Origin: a virus
IMG/VR virus record: IMGVR_UViG_3300020109_000045
Span: 1-40,912 of that record
Length of the DNA stretch: 40,912 bases
Strand: one strand, 5' to 3'
Part shown: piece by piece, positions 6,235 to 13,457 of the stretch
Numbering within the stretch: the stretch's first letter is position 1
How the letters are laid out: each line of letters opens with the position of its first letter
The notes under the pieces: generated by a model
Database searches by the model: none
Seen by the model: the letters and a program-made list of their open reading frames with translations, nothing else
What the model was told of the DNA's origin: nothing
Made by a program: the position numbers and the translations under genes

Positions 6235-6776
6235 GCTACGCATCCACGACGACGCTCAACGCCATCCGTGCGGCTAACCCCTGCACCGATGGCTGGACCA
6301 AGTTGCTGTCCACTCTCGGCAAGACCCGCGCCGATGACGAGCCGCTGGACCTGCTGACCGTCTTGGACAGCAATGGCCTGGACGACGCACTTTGGGTGCT
6401 GTCCTACGCCATGCCGGATGATCGCTTGGCCCGGCATTTTCAGGCATGGTGCGCGGAACAGGTCGTGCATCATTTTGAGGCCGAGCGACCTGATGACCAT
6501 CGCGTCCGCAACCAGATCGCCATGCTACGGAGCGATGAAGCTTCCGATGAGGAAAGGGCTGCCGCGAGGGCTGCCGCGATGGATGCCGCGAGGGATGCCG
6601 CGTGGGCTGCCGCGTGGGCTGCCGCGAGGGCTGCCGCGAGGGATGCCGGGTGGGATGCCGCGAGGGATGCCGCGTGGGCTGCCGCGAGGGATGCCGCGTG
6701 GGATGCCGCGTGGGATGCCCAAGAACGTCAGCTTCGGCTGATGCTGGCGCCCGTGCAGATGGAGGCCGCAGAATGA
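6231..6776 (+). CDS. repeat protein with (A/D)AA(R/W) tetrapeptide array
   Basis: The product has 181 residues. Residues 1-108 are an ordinary globular domain ([20 protein letters not shown], then an acidic and basic stretch). Residues 110-161 consist of 13 perfect-length tetrapeptides alternating AAAR, DAAR, AAAW and DAAW, which would form a long amphipathic alanine helix with an Arg/Trp stripe. A short tail follows. Proteins with a similar N-terminal domain plus DAAW-type repeats occur in several phages without known function. The DNA repeat is open in other frames too, but only this frame has coupling and an N-terminal domain. Confidence 0.75.
   Translation: MSYASTTTLNAIRAANPCTDGWTKLLSTLGKTRADDEPLDLLTVLDSNGLDDALWVLSYAMPDDRLARHFQAWCAEQVVHHFEAERPDDHRVRNQIAMLRSDEASDEERAAARAAAMDAARDAAWAAAWAAARAAARDAGWDAARDAAWAAARDAAWDAAWDAQERQLRLMLAPVQMEAAE
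6558..6713 (+). repeat. 13 tandem 12-bp repeats, in frame
   Basis: The unit is G(C/A)TGCCGCG(A/T)GG repeated 13 times without interruption, with single deviations (ATG at 6579, GGG near 6649). Variation falls only at the first codon (GCT/GAT) and the last codon (AGG/TGG). The 12-bp period keeps frame, so copy number can change by slippage without destroying the gene. Confidence 0.95.
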
Positions 6777-7003
6777 CCCGCCCGACCCCCGAAGAACTGC
6801 ACGACTGGCACACCGACCGCCACGGCTTAGACCGTCAGCGCCGCATCGCCATCGCGATGATAGATCTGTGGGTCGGCGTCCTGATCGCCCTGCTTGCTCT
6901 GGCTTCGGTCTGGTCCGCTACGGATCGCGCCTATGCCCGTCCTGCCGCTTGTGCGGGGCTGAGTGCTGCGGAATGCGGCGCGGCTGTTGCGGAGGGCCGG
7001 TGA
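6773..7003 (+). CDS. small membrane protein
   Basis: This 76-aa protein has a charged N-terminus (TPEELHDWHTDRHGLDRQRR), one transmembrane helix (about residues 26-48, IAMIDLWVGVLIALLALASVW) and a periplasmic-like tail with two cysteines. It starts in an ATGA overlap with the repeat-protein stop. No family is recognised. Confidence 0.65.
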   Translation: MTRPTPEELHDWHTDRHGLDRQRRIAIAMIDLWVGVLIALLALASVWSATDRAYARPAACAGLSAAECGAAVAEGR

Positions 7004-7004
7004 C

Positions 7005-7241
7005 ATGACCTCCGCAGTTGTCGCCACCTATGCCGACGAAGCCTACGACCCGCTGCGCAACTACCTCAAGGCCATGCAGCACGACGACGACCTGATGGAC
7101 GGCGCCGAGGTTCAGTGGGCCAAGCAGCTGCTCATGGCGATGGAACGGCAGATCGACGCCACGGCCTCGCTGCTGGACCCGGCGCAATTGGCCGCGATCC
7201 GCACCCGCCCGGTCCGGCTGATCCGGGAGGAGGACGCATGA
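7005..7241 (+). CDS. hypothetical early protein
   Basis: This 78-aa protein starts at MTSAVVATYADEA; GGAGGG lies nine bases upstream, and an in-frame ATG further upstream overlaps the previous gene. It is acidic in the middle (KAMQHDDDLMDGAEVQWAKQ) and likely all-helical. The stop overlaps the next ATG. Function is unknown. Confidence 0.6.
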   Translation: MTSAVVATYADEAYDPLRNYLKAMQHDDDLMDGAEVQWAKQLLMAMERQIDATASLLDPAQLAAIRTRPVRLIREEDA

Positions 7242-7498
7242 TCCGCCTCATCACCGATTGGCTGTCCTACCGCACTCTGCGCCGCCAATGGTCCTATGAG
7301 CGCGATACAGGCCAATGGACCCGCAACGTGTGGGTGATCGAACAGGGCACCCACGGCTATCGCGTCCGTCGGCGCTGCGGCCCATGGCTGGTCCGTCGCA
7401 CCCTGTATGAGGCGATGCAAGCAGCCGCCGAGTGGGACCGCGCCGTCACCAGCACCATTACGCACTCCGCCCGTCACATGATCCCCGAGGAGGACTGA
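7238..7498 (+). CDS. hypothetical basic early protein
   Basis: This 86-aa protein is Arg/Trp-rich (LSYRTLRRQWSYERDTGQW, then YRVRRRCGPWLVRRTLYEA). It follows GGGAGGAGG, with the start in an ATGA overlap. It could bind nucleic acid, but there is no recognised motif. Confidence 0.6.
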   Translation: MIRLITDWLSYRTLRRQWSYERDTGQWTRNVWVIEQGTHGYRVRRRCGPWLVRRTLYEAMQAAAEWDRAVTSTITHSARHMIPEED

Positions 7499-7500
7499 CC

Positions 7501-7641
7501 ATGCGCGCTATCGTTTTCGTCCACCGTGACACCGGCCAGCGGCATATTTGTGCCTGTATCCAGCAGATCGCGCTGTTCATGGACAGGGCCGACCGTGACG
7601 ACTGGATCTGCTGCCAGCATCGCAAGCGGTGGCGGCAATGA
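7501..7641 (+). CDS. small Cys-rich early protein
   Basis: This 46-aa product contains ICACIQQ and WICCQHRKRW, giving four cysteines plus histidines that might bind a metal. GAGGAGG lies just upstream, two bases past the preceding stop, and its own stop overlaps the next ATG. No family is recognised. Confidence 0.5.
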   Translation: MRAIVFVHRDTGQRHICACIQQIALFMDRADRDDWICCQHRKRWRQ

Positions 7642-7892
7642 AGGACGCCGCCCCCGCGACGGATGAAGCAGCCGTCATGGCGGAAATCTTCGCGGAGATT
7701 GAGCGACTGCACGACTACTGGCGCAACTACAACCCGCCCGCCTCGCGCTGGCGCATACCCGAAGGCGCAACCGCAGCCGACACGATCTGCCACACCTGCC
7801 GAGGCTTCGGCCACCTGACGGACGTGCACGAATACGGCGACCCCACCCATCCCCCATGCCACCGCTGCGGCGGGACCGGCATCAAGCCATAG
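7638..7892 (+). CDS. DnaJ-type CxxCxGxG zinc-ribbon protein
   Basis: This 84-aa protein ends in two zinc knuckles, CHTCRGFGH (about residues 50-58) and CHRCGGTGI (about 74-82). This is the CxxCxGxG pattern of the DnaJ Cys-rich domain. It has no J-domain. Stand-alone CxxCxGxG proteins are frequent in phage early operons and probably act as small metal-stabilised binding modules. The start at 7638 overlaps the preceding stop (ATGA); an in-frame ATG lies nine bases upstream. Confidence 0.7.
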   Translation: MKDAAPATDEAAVMAEIFAEIERLHDYWRNYNPPASRWRIPEGATAADTICHTCRGFGHLTDVHEYGDPTHPPCHRCGGTGIKP

Positions 7893-7896
7893 CCAT

Positions 7897-7960
7897 CCGC
7901 GCGCCCTCCTCCCGCGCGGTCTGCTGGCCCGGGCTCCCCTCCTCATCAGCCCGGGCCAGC
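7897..7960 (+). terminator. two consecutive GC-rich hairpins, possible terminator or processing site
   Basis: The first hairpin pairs CCGCGCG (7897-7903) with CGCGCGG (7913-7919). The second pairs GCTGGCCCGGGCT (7923-7935) with AGCCCGGGCCAGC (7948-7960), a perfect 13-bp stem with a 12-nt loop. No T-run follows, so a simple intrinsic terminator is unlikely. Attenuation, an RNase processing site or mRNA stabilisation are alternatives. It fills the largest gap (103 bp) in the first half of the early operon. Confidence 0.6.
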
Positions 7961-7995
7961 GTCAACCCAACACAACACCGAAAGGATCCGATGAC

Positions 7996-8178
7996 ATGAG
8001 CAACGACCTGGAAAACCACTCGGACGAACACCTGGATCGTGAGTTCGATCGGCTCGTCAAACTGCGCGATGAAGCACAGGAAAGCATTGCCGCGATCCGC
8101 GTTGAGAAAAGCCGCCGTCTTGATGCTGAACTGGCACGGCTGCGCGCGCTTGAGGCGGCTCGGAAGGGCGGGGCCTAA
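7996..8178 (+). CDS. small coiled-coil protein
   Basis: This 60-aa protein is a charged helix with heptad-like Leu/Ala spacing (LDREFDRLVKLRDEAQESI, then RLDAELARLRALEAAR). It starts after AAAGGA and is the first gene after the double hairpin. Its stop TAA shares an A with the next ATG (TAATG). Function is unknown. Confidence 0.65.
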   Translation: MSNDLENHSDEHLDREFDRLVKLRDEAQESIAAIRVEKSRRLDAELARLRALEAARKGGA

Positions 8179-8384
8179 TGCGCGGCACCCCCACCATGTC
8201 CACCTGGGACAACCTCCGCCTGATGCTGACCGAGGCATCCCGCTACGCCCCCGGCGATCCTGACCGGGAATGGCGCATCGCCGCCGCGTGGAAGCTGCTC
8301 CAACTGGCTGACGGCATCCCCGCATGTGATTGGACACCCCCGCCCGCAGGGTTCGGGCCGGGCTATCAGAAGGAGGCCGCGTGA
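8178..8384 (+). CDS. hypothetical protein upstream of annealase
   Basis: This 68-aa protein (MRGTPTMSTWDNLRLML...) starts in a TAATG overlap and stops in a TGATG overlap with the Rad52-like gene. It has two Trp-rich helices and a PPPAGFGPGY tail. It is unrecognised, but its tight coupling suggests it is co-translated with the recombination gene. Confidence 0.6.
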   Translation: MRGTPTMSTWDNLRLMLTEASRYAPGDPDREWRIAAAWKLLQLADGIPACDWTPPPAGFGPGYQKEAA

Positions 8385-9001
8385 TGGACTGGCAGAAAGC
8401 ATCGAGCGAACTGGCGAAGAAGCTGGAACCGGCACACGTCAAACCCGCGAAGCAATTCGGGCCGAAGGGCGACTATCTTGAGGGTTGGCATGTCATGGCC
8501 GAAGCCAATCGCATCTTCGGCTTCGACGGCTGGTCCTACACGCTGGTGGACTGCAAAGTTGTAATGGAACGCGCCCGCAAGATCGGCAAGGCGCCGAACG
8601 AAAAAGACGGCTGGGGTGTGACCTATGTCGCTACCGTCCGAGTGACAGTGGACGGCGTAACACGCGAGGATGTGGGCGCCGGTCATGGCTATGACGTGGA
8701 TCTCGGTTTGGCCCACGAAAGCGCGATCAAGGAGGCTGTAACCGACAGCCTGAAAAGGGGCCTGCGCAGTTTCGGCAATCCGTTCGGCTTGGCTCTGTAT
8801 GACAAGAGCCGAGAGAATGTTGGCGTCAACGTTGACGACAGCGCCGTGCAGGAAGCCGTGGACTGCTTCGCCAAGGCTGACACGCTCGATGCGGCGAATG
8901 CCATCTGGCGCGACCTTCCGGCTGATCTGAAAGCCGATGCGCGCGTCATCGACGCCGCCAAGGCAGCGAAGGCCCGCAACAAGCCGCAGGTGGCAGCATG
9001 A
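8384..9001 (+). CDS. Rad52/22-like single-strand annealing protein
   Basis: This 205-aa protein carries the Rad52/Rad22 N-terminal fold signature. It has GWHVMAEANRIFGFDGWSY (residues 32-50), beta strands VTYVATVRVTV, then GAGHGYDVDLGLAHESAIKEAVTDSLKRGLRSFGNPFGLALYD (about 101-143). These parts match the annealase core, in which the conserved K and R residues bind ssDNA in a ring. It would anneal phage DNA ends or repair forks. AAGGAGG precedes the start. The C-terminal 60 residues are a low-complexity tail that may bind other replication proteins. No partner exonuclease is found beside it. Confidence 0.88.
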   Translation: MDWQKASSELAKKLEPAHVKPAKQFGPKGDYLEGWHVMAEANRIFGFDGWSYTLVDCKVVMERARKIGKAPNEKDGWGVTYVATVRVTVDGVTREDVGAGHGYDVDLGLAHESAIKEAVTDSLKRGLRSFGNPFGLALYDKSRENVGVNVDDSAVQEAVDCFAKADTLDAANAIWRDLPADLKADARVIDAAKAAKARNKPQVAA

Positions 9002-9204
9002 CCGCCCCGGCACTCACCGACGACCGCATCCGTGCTGTCGTCCTTGAACAGTTAGAGCGCGACCCCACGGCCCCTCGGACGCTGTTCATCGACTTCTGCG
9101 CACATGCCCTGACGGATGCGCGGGCTACCAGGCAGCAGCTTGAGGATGCGGCGGAAGCTGTGGCCGACTGGTTGGCCCGTGAGCATGTCGAGAGGGGGCG
9201 GTGA
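8998..9204 (+). CDS. hypothetical early protein
   Basis: This 68-aa helical protein sits between the annealase and the NinB-like gene and is coupled to both by ATGA and TGATG overlaps. It contains LFIDFCAHAL and an Asp/Ala-rich helix. No family is recognised. Confidence 0.6.
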   Translation: MTAPALTDDRIRAVVLEQLERDPTAPRTLFIDFCAHALTDARATRQQLEDAAEAVADWLAREHVERGR

Positions 9205-9656
9205 TGGCGACCCTTATCCTTCGCGACCCTTCCCATATCGACGCCCTTGCCAAGCGGCTGTCTGAACGCAAGTTGCCTCTCACTGTCTCATGGGCACAAG
9301 GGGCCAGCCTGTCAGGACGCCAACAGAGGCTGTCCTTCCGCTGGTATCAGGACATCAGCCGCCAGCTTGGCGACATGGACGTGGAAACCGTCCGCGCCGA
9401 CTGCAAGGTCACGCATGGGGTGCCGATCCTGTCCGGTGACAGCGACGGTTTCCGGGACAGCTGGCAGCGCAGCATCGGACGGTTCGACTACGAGGGGCAG
9501 CGCGAGATCGTCAAGCGCCTGCAAGTGCCGGTCACGTCCCTGATGAGCGTCAAGCAGATGACGGCCTACCTGGACGCGGTTCATCAGCGATACGCGCCGC
9601 AGGGGGTGCGGCTGACTGATCCAGAGGCTCTGAAATACGAGGAAGAATTCGCATGA
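9204..9656 (+). CDS. NinB/Orf-like recombination mediator (tentative)
   Basis: This 150-aa protein has LSGRQQRLSFRWYQDISRQLG (about residues 36-56). It resembles the (R/S)xxQxRLxxxxxxDIAxQ segment of phage NinB (lambda Orf), followed by a MSVKQMTAYLDAVHQRYAPQGVRL C-terminal helix-turn in a similar position. NinB proteins load annealases onto SSB-coated DNA, which fits the annealase two genes upstream. An ATG at 9204 overlaps the previous stop (TGATG); a GTG one codon earlier is also possible. Similarity is by eye and moderate. Confidence 0.5.
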   Translation: MATLILRDPSHIDALAKRLSERKLPLTVSWAQGASLSGRQQRLSFRWYQDISRQLGDMDVETVRADCKVTHGVPILSGDSDGFRDSWQRSIGRFDYEGQREIVKRLQVPVTSLMSVKQMTAYLDAVHQRYAPQGVRLTDPEALKYEEEFA

Positions 9657-10024
9657 GCCGGGCTGTTGACGAATGGATCGGCAAGACTGACGATGCCGCT
9701 ATCCCGCCCCGCGTCCGGCTGCGCATCTTCGAGGCCCATGGCGGCATTTGCCACCTGACAGGCCGGAAGATCCGCGCAGGCGACAAATGGGACTGCGACC
9801 ACATCATTGCCCTTTGCAACGGCGGCGAACACCGGGAAAGCAACCTTGCCCCTGCAATTCGCGAAGCCCACCGGGCCAAGACCGCCGAGGACGTAGCGCA
9901 GCGCGCCAAGGACGACCGAGTGCGCAAGAAGCACCTCGGGATCTGGAAGCCTAAAAGCGTCATGGCTGGATCAAAAGCCAGCAAGTGGAAAAAGCCGCTG
10001 CATGGACCGGCTGTTCCGCGATGA
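9653..10024 (+). CDS. HNH endonuclease
   Basis: This 123-aa protein contains an HNH core: CHLTGRKI, then WDCDHIIALCNGGEH and ESNLAPAIREAHRAKT (about residues 32-80). The D-H pair of WDCDH and the N and H of ESNLAP...AH are the expected metal-binding residues. It follows the recombination genes directly. It could cut DNA during recombination or packaging, or be a free-standing homing-type nuclease. Confidence 0.85.
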   Translation: MSRAVDEWIGKTDDAAIPPRVRLRIFEAHGGICHLTGRKIRAGDKWDCDHIIALCNGGEHRESNLAPAIREAHRAKTAEDVAQRAKDDRVRKKHLGIWKPKSVMAGSKASKWKKPLHGPAVPR

Positions 10025-10152
10025 CACACCCCGACCCCCGCGCCCGCCTTGTCACGTCGGCGGAGCCTCCCAAACAGCGCGGGCACCTGGGCGGCGGCAT
10101 ATCGCTGTGCTGCCGCCCCTTTTCCACACAACCCGGCATAGGAGCCGACTGA
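10021..10152 (+). CDS. hypothetical 43-aa protein
   Basis: This small frame starts in an ATGA overlap with the HNH stop and ends one base before the next ATG, exactly filling the gap. The product is Pro/Arg/Gly-rich with a CC pair (ISLCCRPFST). Coupling supports translation; nothing indicates its function. Confidence 0.45.
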   Translation: MTHPDPRARLVTSAEPPKQRGHLGGGISLCCRPFSTQPGIGAD

Positions 10153-10153
10153 C

Positions 10154-10717
10154 ATGGGACGCGAAATCAGGAAGGTTCCCGCAAACTGGGACCACCCTTT
10201 CAAAGAAGATCGCTATGGTCGCACACACTATCAGCCGATGTATGACAGAACCTACCAAGAGGCTTGCGCAGACTGGCTAAGCGATTTTGACCGTATCCGA
10301 TCCGGTGGAATGGATAAATTCGAGCGGGATTGTTACGCTAATGTGTGCGATTGGGCGAGTGAGAACACTGCCCCATCTCCGGAATATTATCGGCCTTGGT
10401 CAGACGAAGAAGCTATCTGGTTTCAGGTATGGGAAACGGTCAGCGAAGGCACCCCAGTTTCTCCAGCCTTCGAAACGCAAGAAGAACTGATCCAATACCT
10501 CGCAGACCATGGCGATTTCTGGGATCAGAAACGATGCCTTGAACCAAGCTGGCAGGAACTATGGGGTGGAACTCCGGGCGTTTCTGGGTGGGGCCGTGAC
10601 CAAGCAGAGCGATTTGTAATGGGACCGGGATGGGCGCCATCAATGGTCATTGCAGATGGGCGCGTAATGAGCGGCGTCCAAGCCGTGACGCAACCCGCCC
10701 CGGAGGTCCGGCCATGA
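10154..10717 (+). CDS. conserved-type phage hypothetical protein
   Basis: This 187-aa acidic, Trp/Tyr-rich protein has segments often seen in phage early proteins: FETQEELIQYLADHGDFWD and GWGRDQAERFVMGPGWAPSMV. The first half has many aromatic residues (YQPMYDRTYQEACADWLSDF). No catalytic motif is visible. Codon use is slightly more AT-rich than its neighbours, which may reflect later acquisition. Confidence 0.65.
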   Translation: MGREIRKVPANWDHPFKEDRYGRTHYQPMYDRTYQEACADWLSDFDRIRSGGMDKFERDCYANVCDWASENTAPSPEYYRPWSDEEAIWFQVWETVSEGTPVSPAFETQEELIQYLADHGDFWDQKRCLEPSWQELWGGTPGVSGWGRDQAERFVMGPGWAPSMVIADGRVMSGVQAVTQPAPEVRP

Positions 10718-11247
10718 CTGACCGCCCCCGGATCAGCGACGAGGAACTGCGGCGGCTGATGGACAGCGCAACGCCAGGGCCGTGGCGGCTCGGAGCCGAC
10801 CTGACCGCCGTTTGCACCCATCACGGCGGCGATGACGACTTCGTTAAAGGCGGTTGGGCCAAGACGATTGCCAAGACATCGTTCCCGATCCCGAAGTGGA
10901 TGGACCCCAAACAGAGTTTGCCGAACGGAAGGCTAATCGCCGCCGCCCCCGACCTTGCCGCCGAGGTGCTTGCCCTGCGCGCCGAACTGTCCGCTCTCCG
11001 CACCCGTGAGGCGGGATGGCAGACGATGGACACGGCGCCGAAAGGGACGCCATCCAGCTATGGCAGCGGCCCGCACATCTTGGGCGCGATCCGTCGAGAT
11101 TGGGGCATCATCCACCAGATCGTCAGTTACCAATATCACAAGAACGGCAAGACTGGCTCCTGGAAAGGGCATCATGGCGTTTGGGAGCCTGACTTTTGGA
11201 TGCCGCTTCCCGCCCTGTCCCAGCCTACCGGGGAGGGATCGGCATGA
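10714..11247 (+). CDS. Ead/Ea22-like protein with DUF551-like C-terminus
   Basis: This 177-aa protein has two recognisable parts. Residues 1-90 (ISDEELRRLMDSATPGPWRLG, then RLIAAAPDLAAEVLALRAEL) are the Ead/Ea22-like module of lambdoid early proteins. Residues 100-170 (GWQTMDTAPKGTP, ending PDFWMPLPALSQP) match the DUF551-like domain. Both are common accessory modules of unknown function in phages. The start overlaps the previous stop. Confidence 0.75.
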   Translation: MTDRPRISDEELRRLMDSATPGPWRLGADLTAVCTHHGGDDDFVKGGWAKTIAKTSFPIPKWMDPKQSLPNGRLIAAAPDLAAEVLALRAELSALRTREAGWQTMDTAPKGTPSSYGSGPHILGAIRRDWGIIHQIVSYQYHKNGKTGSWKGHHGVWEPDFWMPLPALSQPTGEGSA

Positions 11248-11567
11248 CCGCGACCCGATACCGCACCTTCCTCGGCATCAATGGGCCGATCACCGGCTTT
11301 GAAGCCATGGCCCGATATCCTGATCCGAAGTTCTTCGAGCGCGGCAATCCTCGCATGACGCATGACGAGATCCGGGGGCTGATCCATCGCAATGCCGACG
11401 AGATGGAGCATGTCATCCGCCTGATCCGGTCCATGGCGGGGCCGACACGGTGCGGTCGCATAACGAAGAAGCATCTGCTGTTCAACGCCAACCTTCTGCA
11501 CGACATGCGCGTCATGGTGGACATGCACGGCGGCGAGGCTGGACGGCCTTATCTGTGGGAGAAATGA
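11244..11567 (+). CDS. hypothetical early protein
   Basis: This 107-aa protein starts in an ATGA overlap. It has an N-terminal YRTFLGINGPITGFEAMA segment and two His/Met-rich helices (ADEMEHVIRLIRSM and HDMRVMVDMHGGE). No family is recognised. Confidence 0.6.
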   Translation: MTATRYRTFLGINGPITGFEAMARYPDPKFFERGNPRMTHDEIRGLIHRNADEMEHVIRLIRSMAGPTRCGRITKKHLLFNANLLHDMRVMVDMHGGEAGRPYLWEK

Positions 11568-11569
11568 CC

Positions 11570-12034
11570 ATGACTGACAATCTGGATCGCCGTACGAAAC
11601 GGCTTCTCGAATGGCTCGAAAAGCAGCGCCAGGATCACGCCGACATGGTGACAGACGCTGGTGACGCCTCGCTTTGGAGCAAGGACGAGGCCGAGAAAAT
11701 ACGCGATCACATTCAAACCGTCATCGACATGAACGAAATGCTGATTGAACTGGATTTCCTGCGCCATGAAGGCGGTCCACAGTCTGTAGGGGCTATGGAA
11801 AAATGCTTGCGCGAAGTGTGCCTGCCTGCGCTGCGCAGTTCCGCCGAAGACTTGTTCCGGTGCGTGTCCGTTCGCAACGATCCGGCATCGGTCAGTGGAT
11901 CGGACTGGCGCGATATTGCCCCTGACATGGAAGCTGTTTTGTCAGTGGAAGCATTCGTTGGTCGGCCAGATGACGAATATGGGCGCACCCTAAACCCGAT
12001 CCTTGATACCGCGCCATGGAGGCACCACCAATGA
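11570..12034 (+). CDS. hypothetical early protein
   Basis: This 154-aa acidic, largely helical protein starts MTDNLDRRTKRLLEWLEKQR. ATG at 11570 gives the better spacing from GGGAG; ATG at 11564 in the same frame overlaps the previous stop and is an alternative. The C-terminal half contains RSSAEDLFRCVSVRNDPASVSGSDW. Function is unknown. Confidence 0.6.
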   Translation: MTDNLDRRTKRLLEWLEKQRQDHADMVTDAGDASLWSKDEAEKIRDHIQTVIDMNEMLIELDFLRHEGGPQSVGAMEKCLREVCLPALRSSAEDLFRCVSVRNDPASVSGSDWRDIAPDMEAVLSVEAFVGRPDDEYGRTLNPILDTAPWRHHQ

Positions 12035-12480
12035 CCGGCATCATCGCCCTGCACGTCAGCGCCAGGATGGCAGAGGAAATCCGGCAATGGGCATCCGACG
12101 AGATAAGCCAGTGGCCGAGGGATACCGCCTACCGTGACGATCTGGAAAGCCTGCTAGCGCAACTCTCCACCCCTGCCAATGCCACGAATACGGCGGAACT
12201 TGAACGGCGGTTGCGCAGGGCCGATGAATACGAACCGTTGGGCCATGATGGCTGGGATGCCGCAGACGCCATCGCCGCGCTACAGGCAGAGAACGAGCGG
12301 CTGCAAGCGGAACTGGCGCGGATGCGCGACCGGCTGACCTCAACCGAATTTCTGCGCCCGCTCATTCAAGAGCAATCGGCAGGAGAATGGGACGACAAGA
12401 CGATTGACGCTGACGTGGCGACCTTTGCTGCCGCGATCCATGCCGCCTTCACCGACAGTCAGAAGGAGACGGGGGAGTGA
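12031..12480 (+). CDS. coiled-coil early protein
   Basis: This 149-aa protein contains a clear coiled coil (ALQAENERLQAELARMRDRL, about residues 88-107), preceded by ELERRLRRADEYEPLGHDGWDAADAI. It resembles the helical spacers of Ead-type phage proteins. It is coupled by an ATGA overlap at the start and a GTGA overlap at the end. Confidence 0.6.
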   Translation: MTGIIALHVSARMAEEIRQWASDEISQWPRDTAYRDDLESLLAQLSTPANATNTAELERRLRRADEYEPLGHDGWDAADAIAALQAENERLQAELARMRDRLTSTEFLRPLIQEQSAGEWDDKTIDADVATFAAAIHAAFTDSQKETGE

Positions 12481-13094
12481 CAGAGATGCTAAGCGAACGC
12501 GATCAGCTTATCACCGGCATTGCTCAAATCATCGACCACCCAACCGTCTATATGGGCGGGCCATCGCGCAACGCCCTGCGGATCGCAAAGGTAGTCGTGG
12601 ATGAGTTCGGCGCGCAACTCGACGCCCATCCCGCCCCCGACACGCAAGCGCCCGAGCGGATCGACACGTCGCGGGAGAATATCGAGCGCATCTACTGGCT
12701 GGTCGCAGAAAGCAAGGCAGGCAGGGAAGTCCGCACCGAAGCCCTACGGCTAATTACTGCCCTATCTGCTGAACGGGACCTCGCCTCCGCAAAGACAGCG
12801 GCAGCCGTGATGCGGATGCGGGAGGATGCGCTTGCACGGATCACCCCGGCTGCTCGCGGATGGCCTGATGCCTGCACCAACGCTGCCCTGGCCGCTGCTG
12901 CCCGAGAGATCAAGGCCTTGCCGTTGCCCGACACCACCGCTCTTGACGCCCTGATCGCAGAGCGGGTGCGGGAGGCGAGGGCCGAGGCGTTCAAGGAGGC
13001 GGCGAACATCGTGGACGACCCGAAGATGTGGGGCCTGTCCTGCGAAGAAATCGCCGCCGCTATCCGGGCCCGTGCCAGCAAGGAGGACCGGTGA
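12477..13094 (+). CDS. helical early protein, GTG start
   Basis: The 205-aa product starts with GTG in a GTGA overlap; an internal ATG three codons later is possible. It consists of helices, with SRENIERIYWLVAESKAGREVRTEAL in the middle and ALDALIAERVREARAEAFKEAANI near the end, again Ead/Ea22-like in style. It ends in a TGATG overlap with the next gene. Function is unknown. Confidence 0.6.
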   Translation: MTEMLSERDQLITGIAQIIDHPTVYMGGPSRNALRIAKVVVDEFGAQLDAHPAPDTQAPERIDTSRENIERIYWLVAESKAGREVRTEALRLITALSAERDLASAKTAAAVMRMREDALARITPAARGWPDACTNAALAAAAREIKALPLPDTTALDALIAERVREARAEAFKEAANIVDDPKMWGLSCEEIAAAIRARASKEDR

Positions 13095-13324
13095 TGCCGC
13101 TTCACACCATCATCCCACATGACGGCGGGGAATGCCCCGTCGGGCCTATGGTCCCGGTCTATCCATCATATCGCGGCCCGATTGATCCTGCAAAGGGTGT
13201 TCGGATCGCCTGCGCCCCTGCTTGGCGGCTGGACTGGTCGCACGACGGCAGCGATGACGACATTATCGGCTATGCAATCGCGCGCGATCTGATGCCCGCC
13301 CGCGCAGCAGAAAGGGGGAAGTGA
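13094..13324 (+). CDS. hypothetical early protein
   Basis: This 76-aa protein starts in a TGATG overlap after AGGAGG. The N-terminus is Pro/Gly/Tyr-rich, with a WRLDWSHDGSDDDIIGYAI segment that may form a small beta domain. It is not recognised. Confidence 0.6.
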   Translation: MPLHTIIPHDGGECPVGPMVPVYPSYRGPIDPAKGVRIACAPAWRLDWSHDGSDDDIIGYAIARDLMPARAAERGK

Positions 13325-13325
13325 G

Positions 13326-13457
13326 ATGCCAGCACCCAAGCCAACAGAAGCCGCTGTCGCCCGCGCTGTCAATGGCGTGCGGAAGGCAGGGCGTCAAACC
13401 GCCCCCGGTGGGTCAAGGGCTTGCACCCAGAATGTCAAACCAGTGGAGGTCCGATGA
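13326..13457 (+). CDS. hypothetical 43-aa protein
   Basis: This short frame begins one base after the preceding stop (ATG at 13326) and its stop overlaps the ATGATG start of the next gene. The product has a basic helix (TEAAVARAVNGVRKAGRQ) and ends with VKPVEVR, a pattern common in tiny phage proteins of unknown role. Its second half is encoded by the first copy of a 44-bp DNA repeat. Confidence 0.5.
   Translation: MPAPKPTEAAVARAVNGVRKAGRQTAPGGSRACTQNVKPVEVR
13398..13441. repeat. 44-bp repeat element, copy 1
   Basis: This copy starts with ACCGCCCCCGGTGGGTCAA (19 bp) and ends with ATGTCAAACC. Both blocks are identical in copy 2, and the 15-bp middle is diverged. Overall 36 of 44 positions match. 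This copy lies inside the 3' half of a small gene, where TGGGT..ACCCA arms could also pair. Confidence 0.8.

Noticed and set aside
6274-6813. Minus-strand frame with [10 protein letters not shown]-type repeats over the 12-bp array
   Set aside because: The array is open in several frames because of its period. Only the plus frame has coupling to neighbours and a non-repeat domain.
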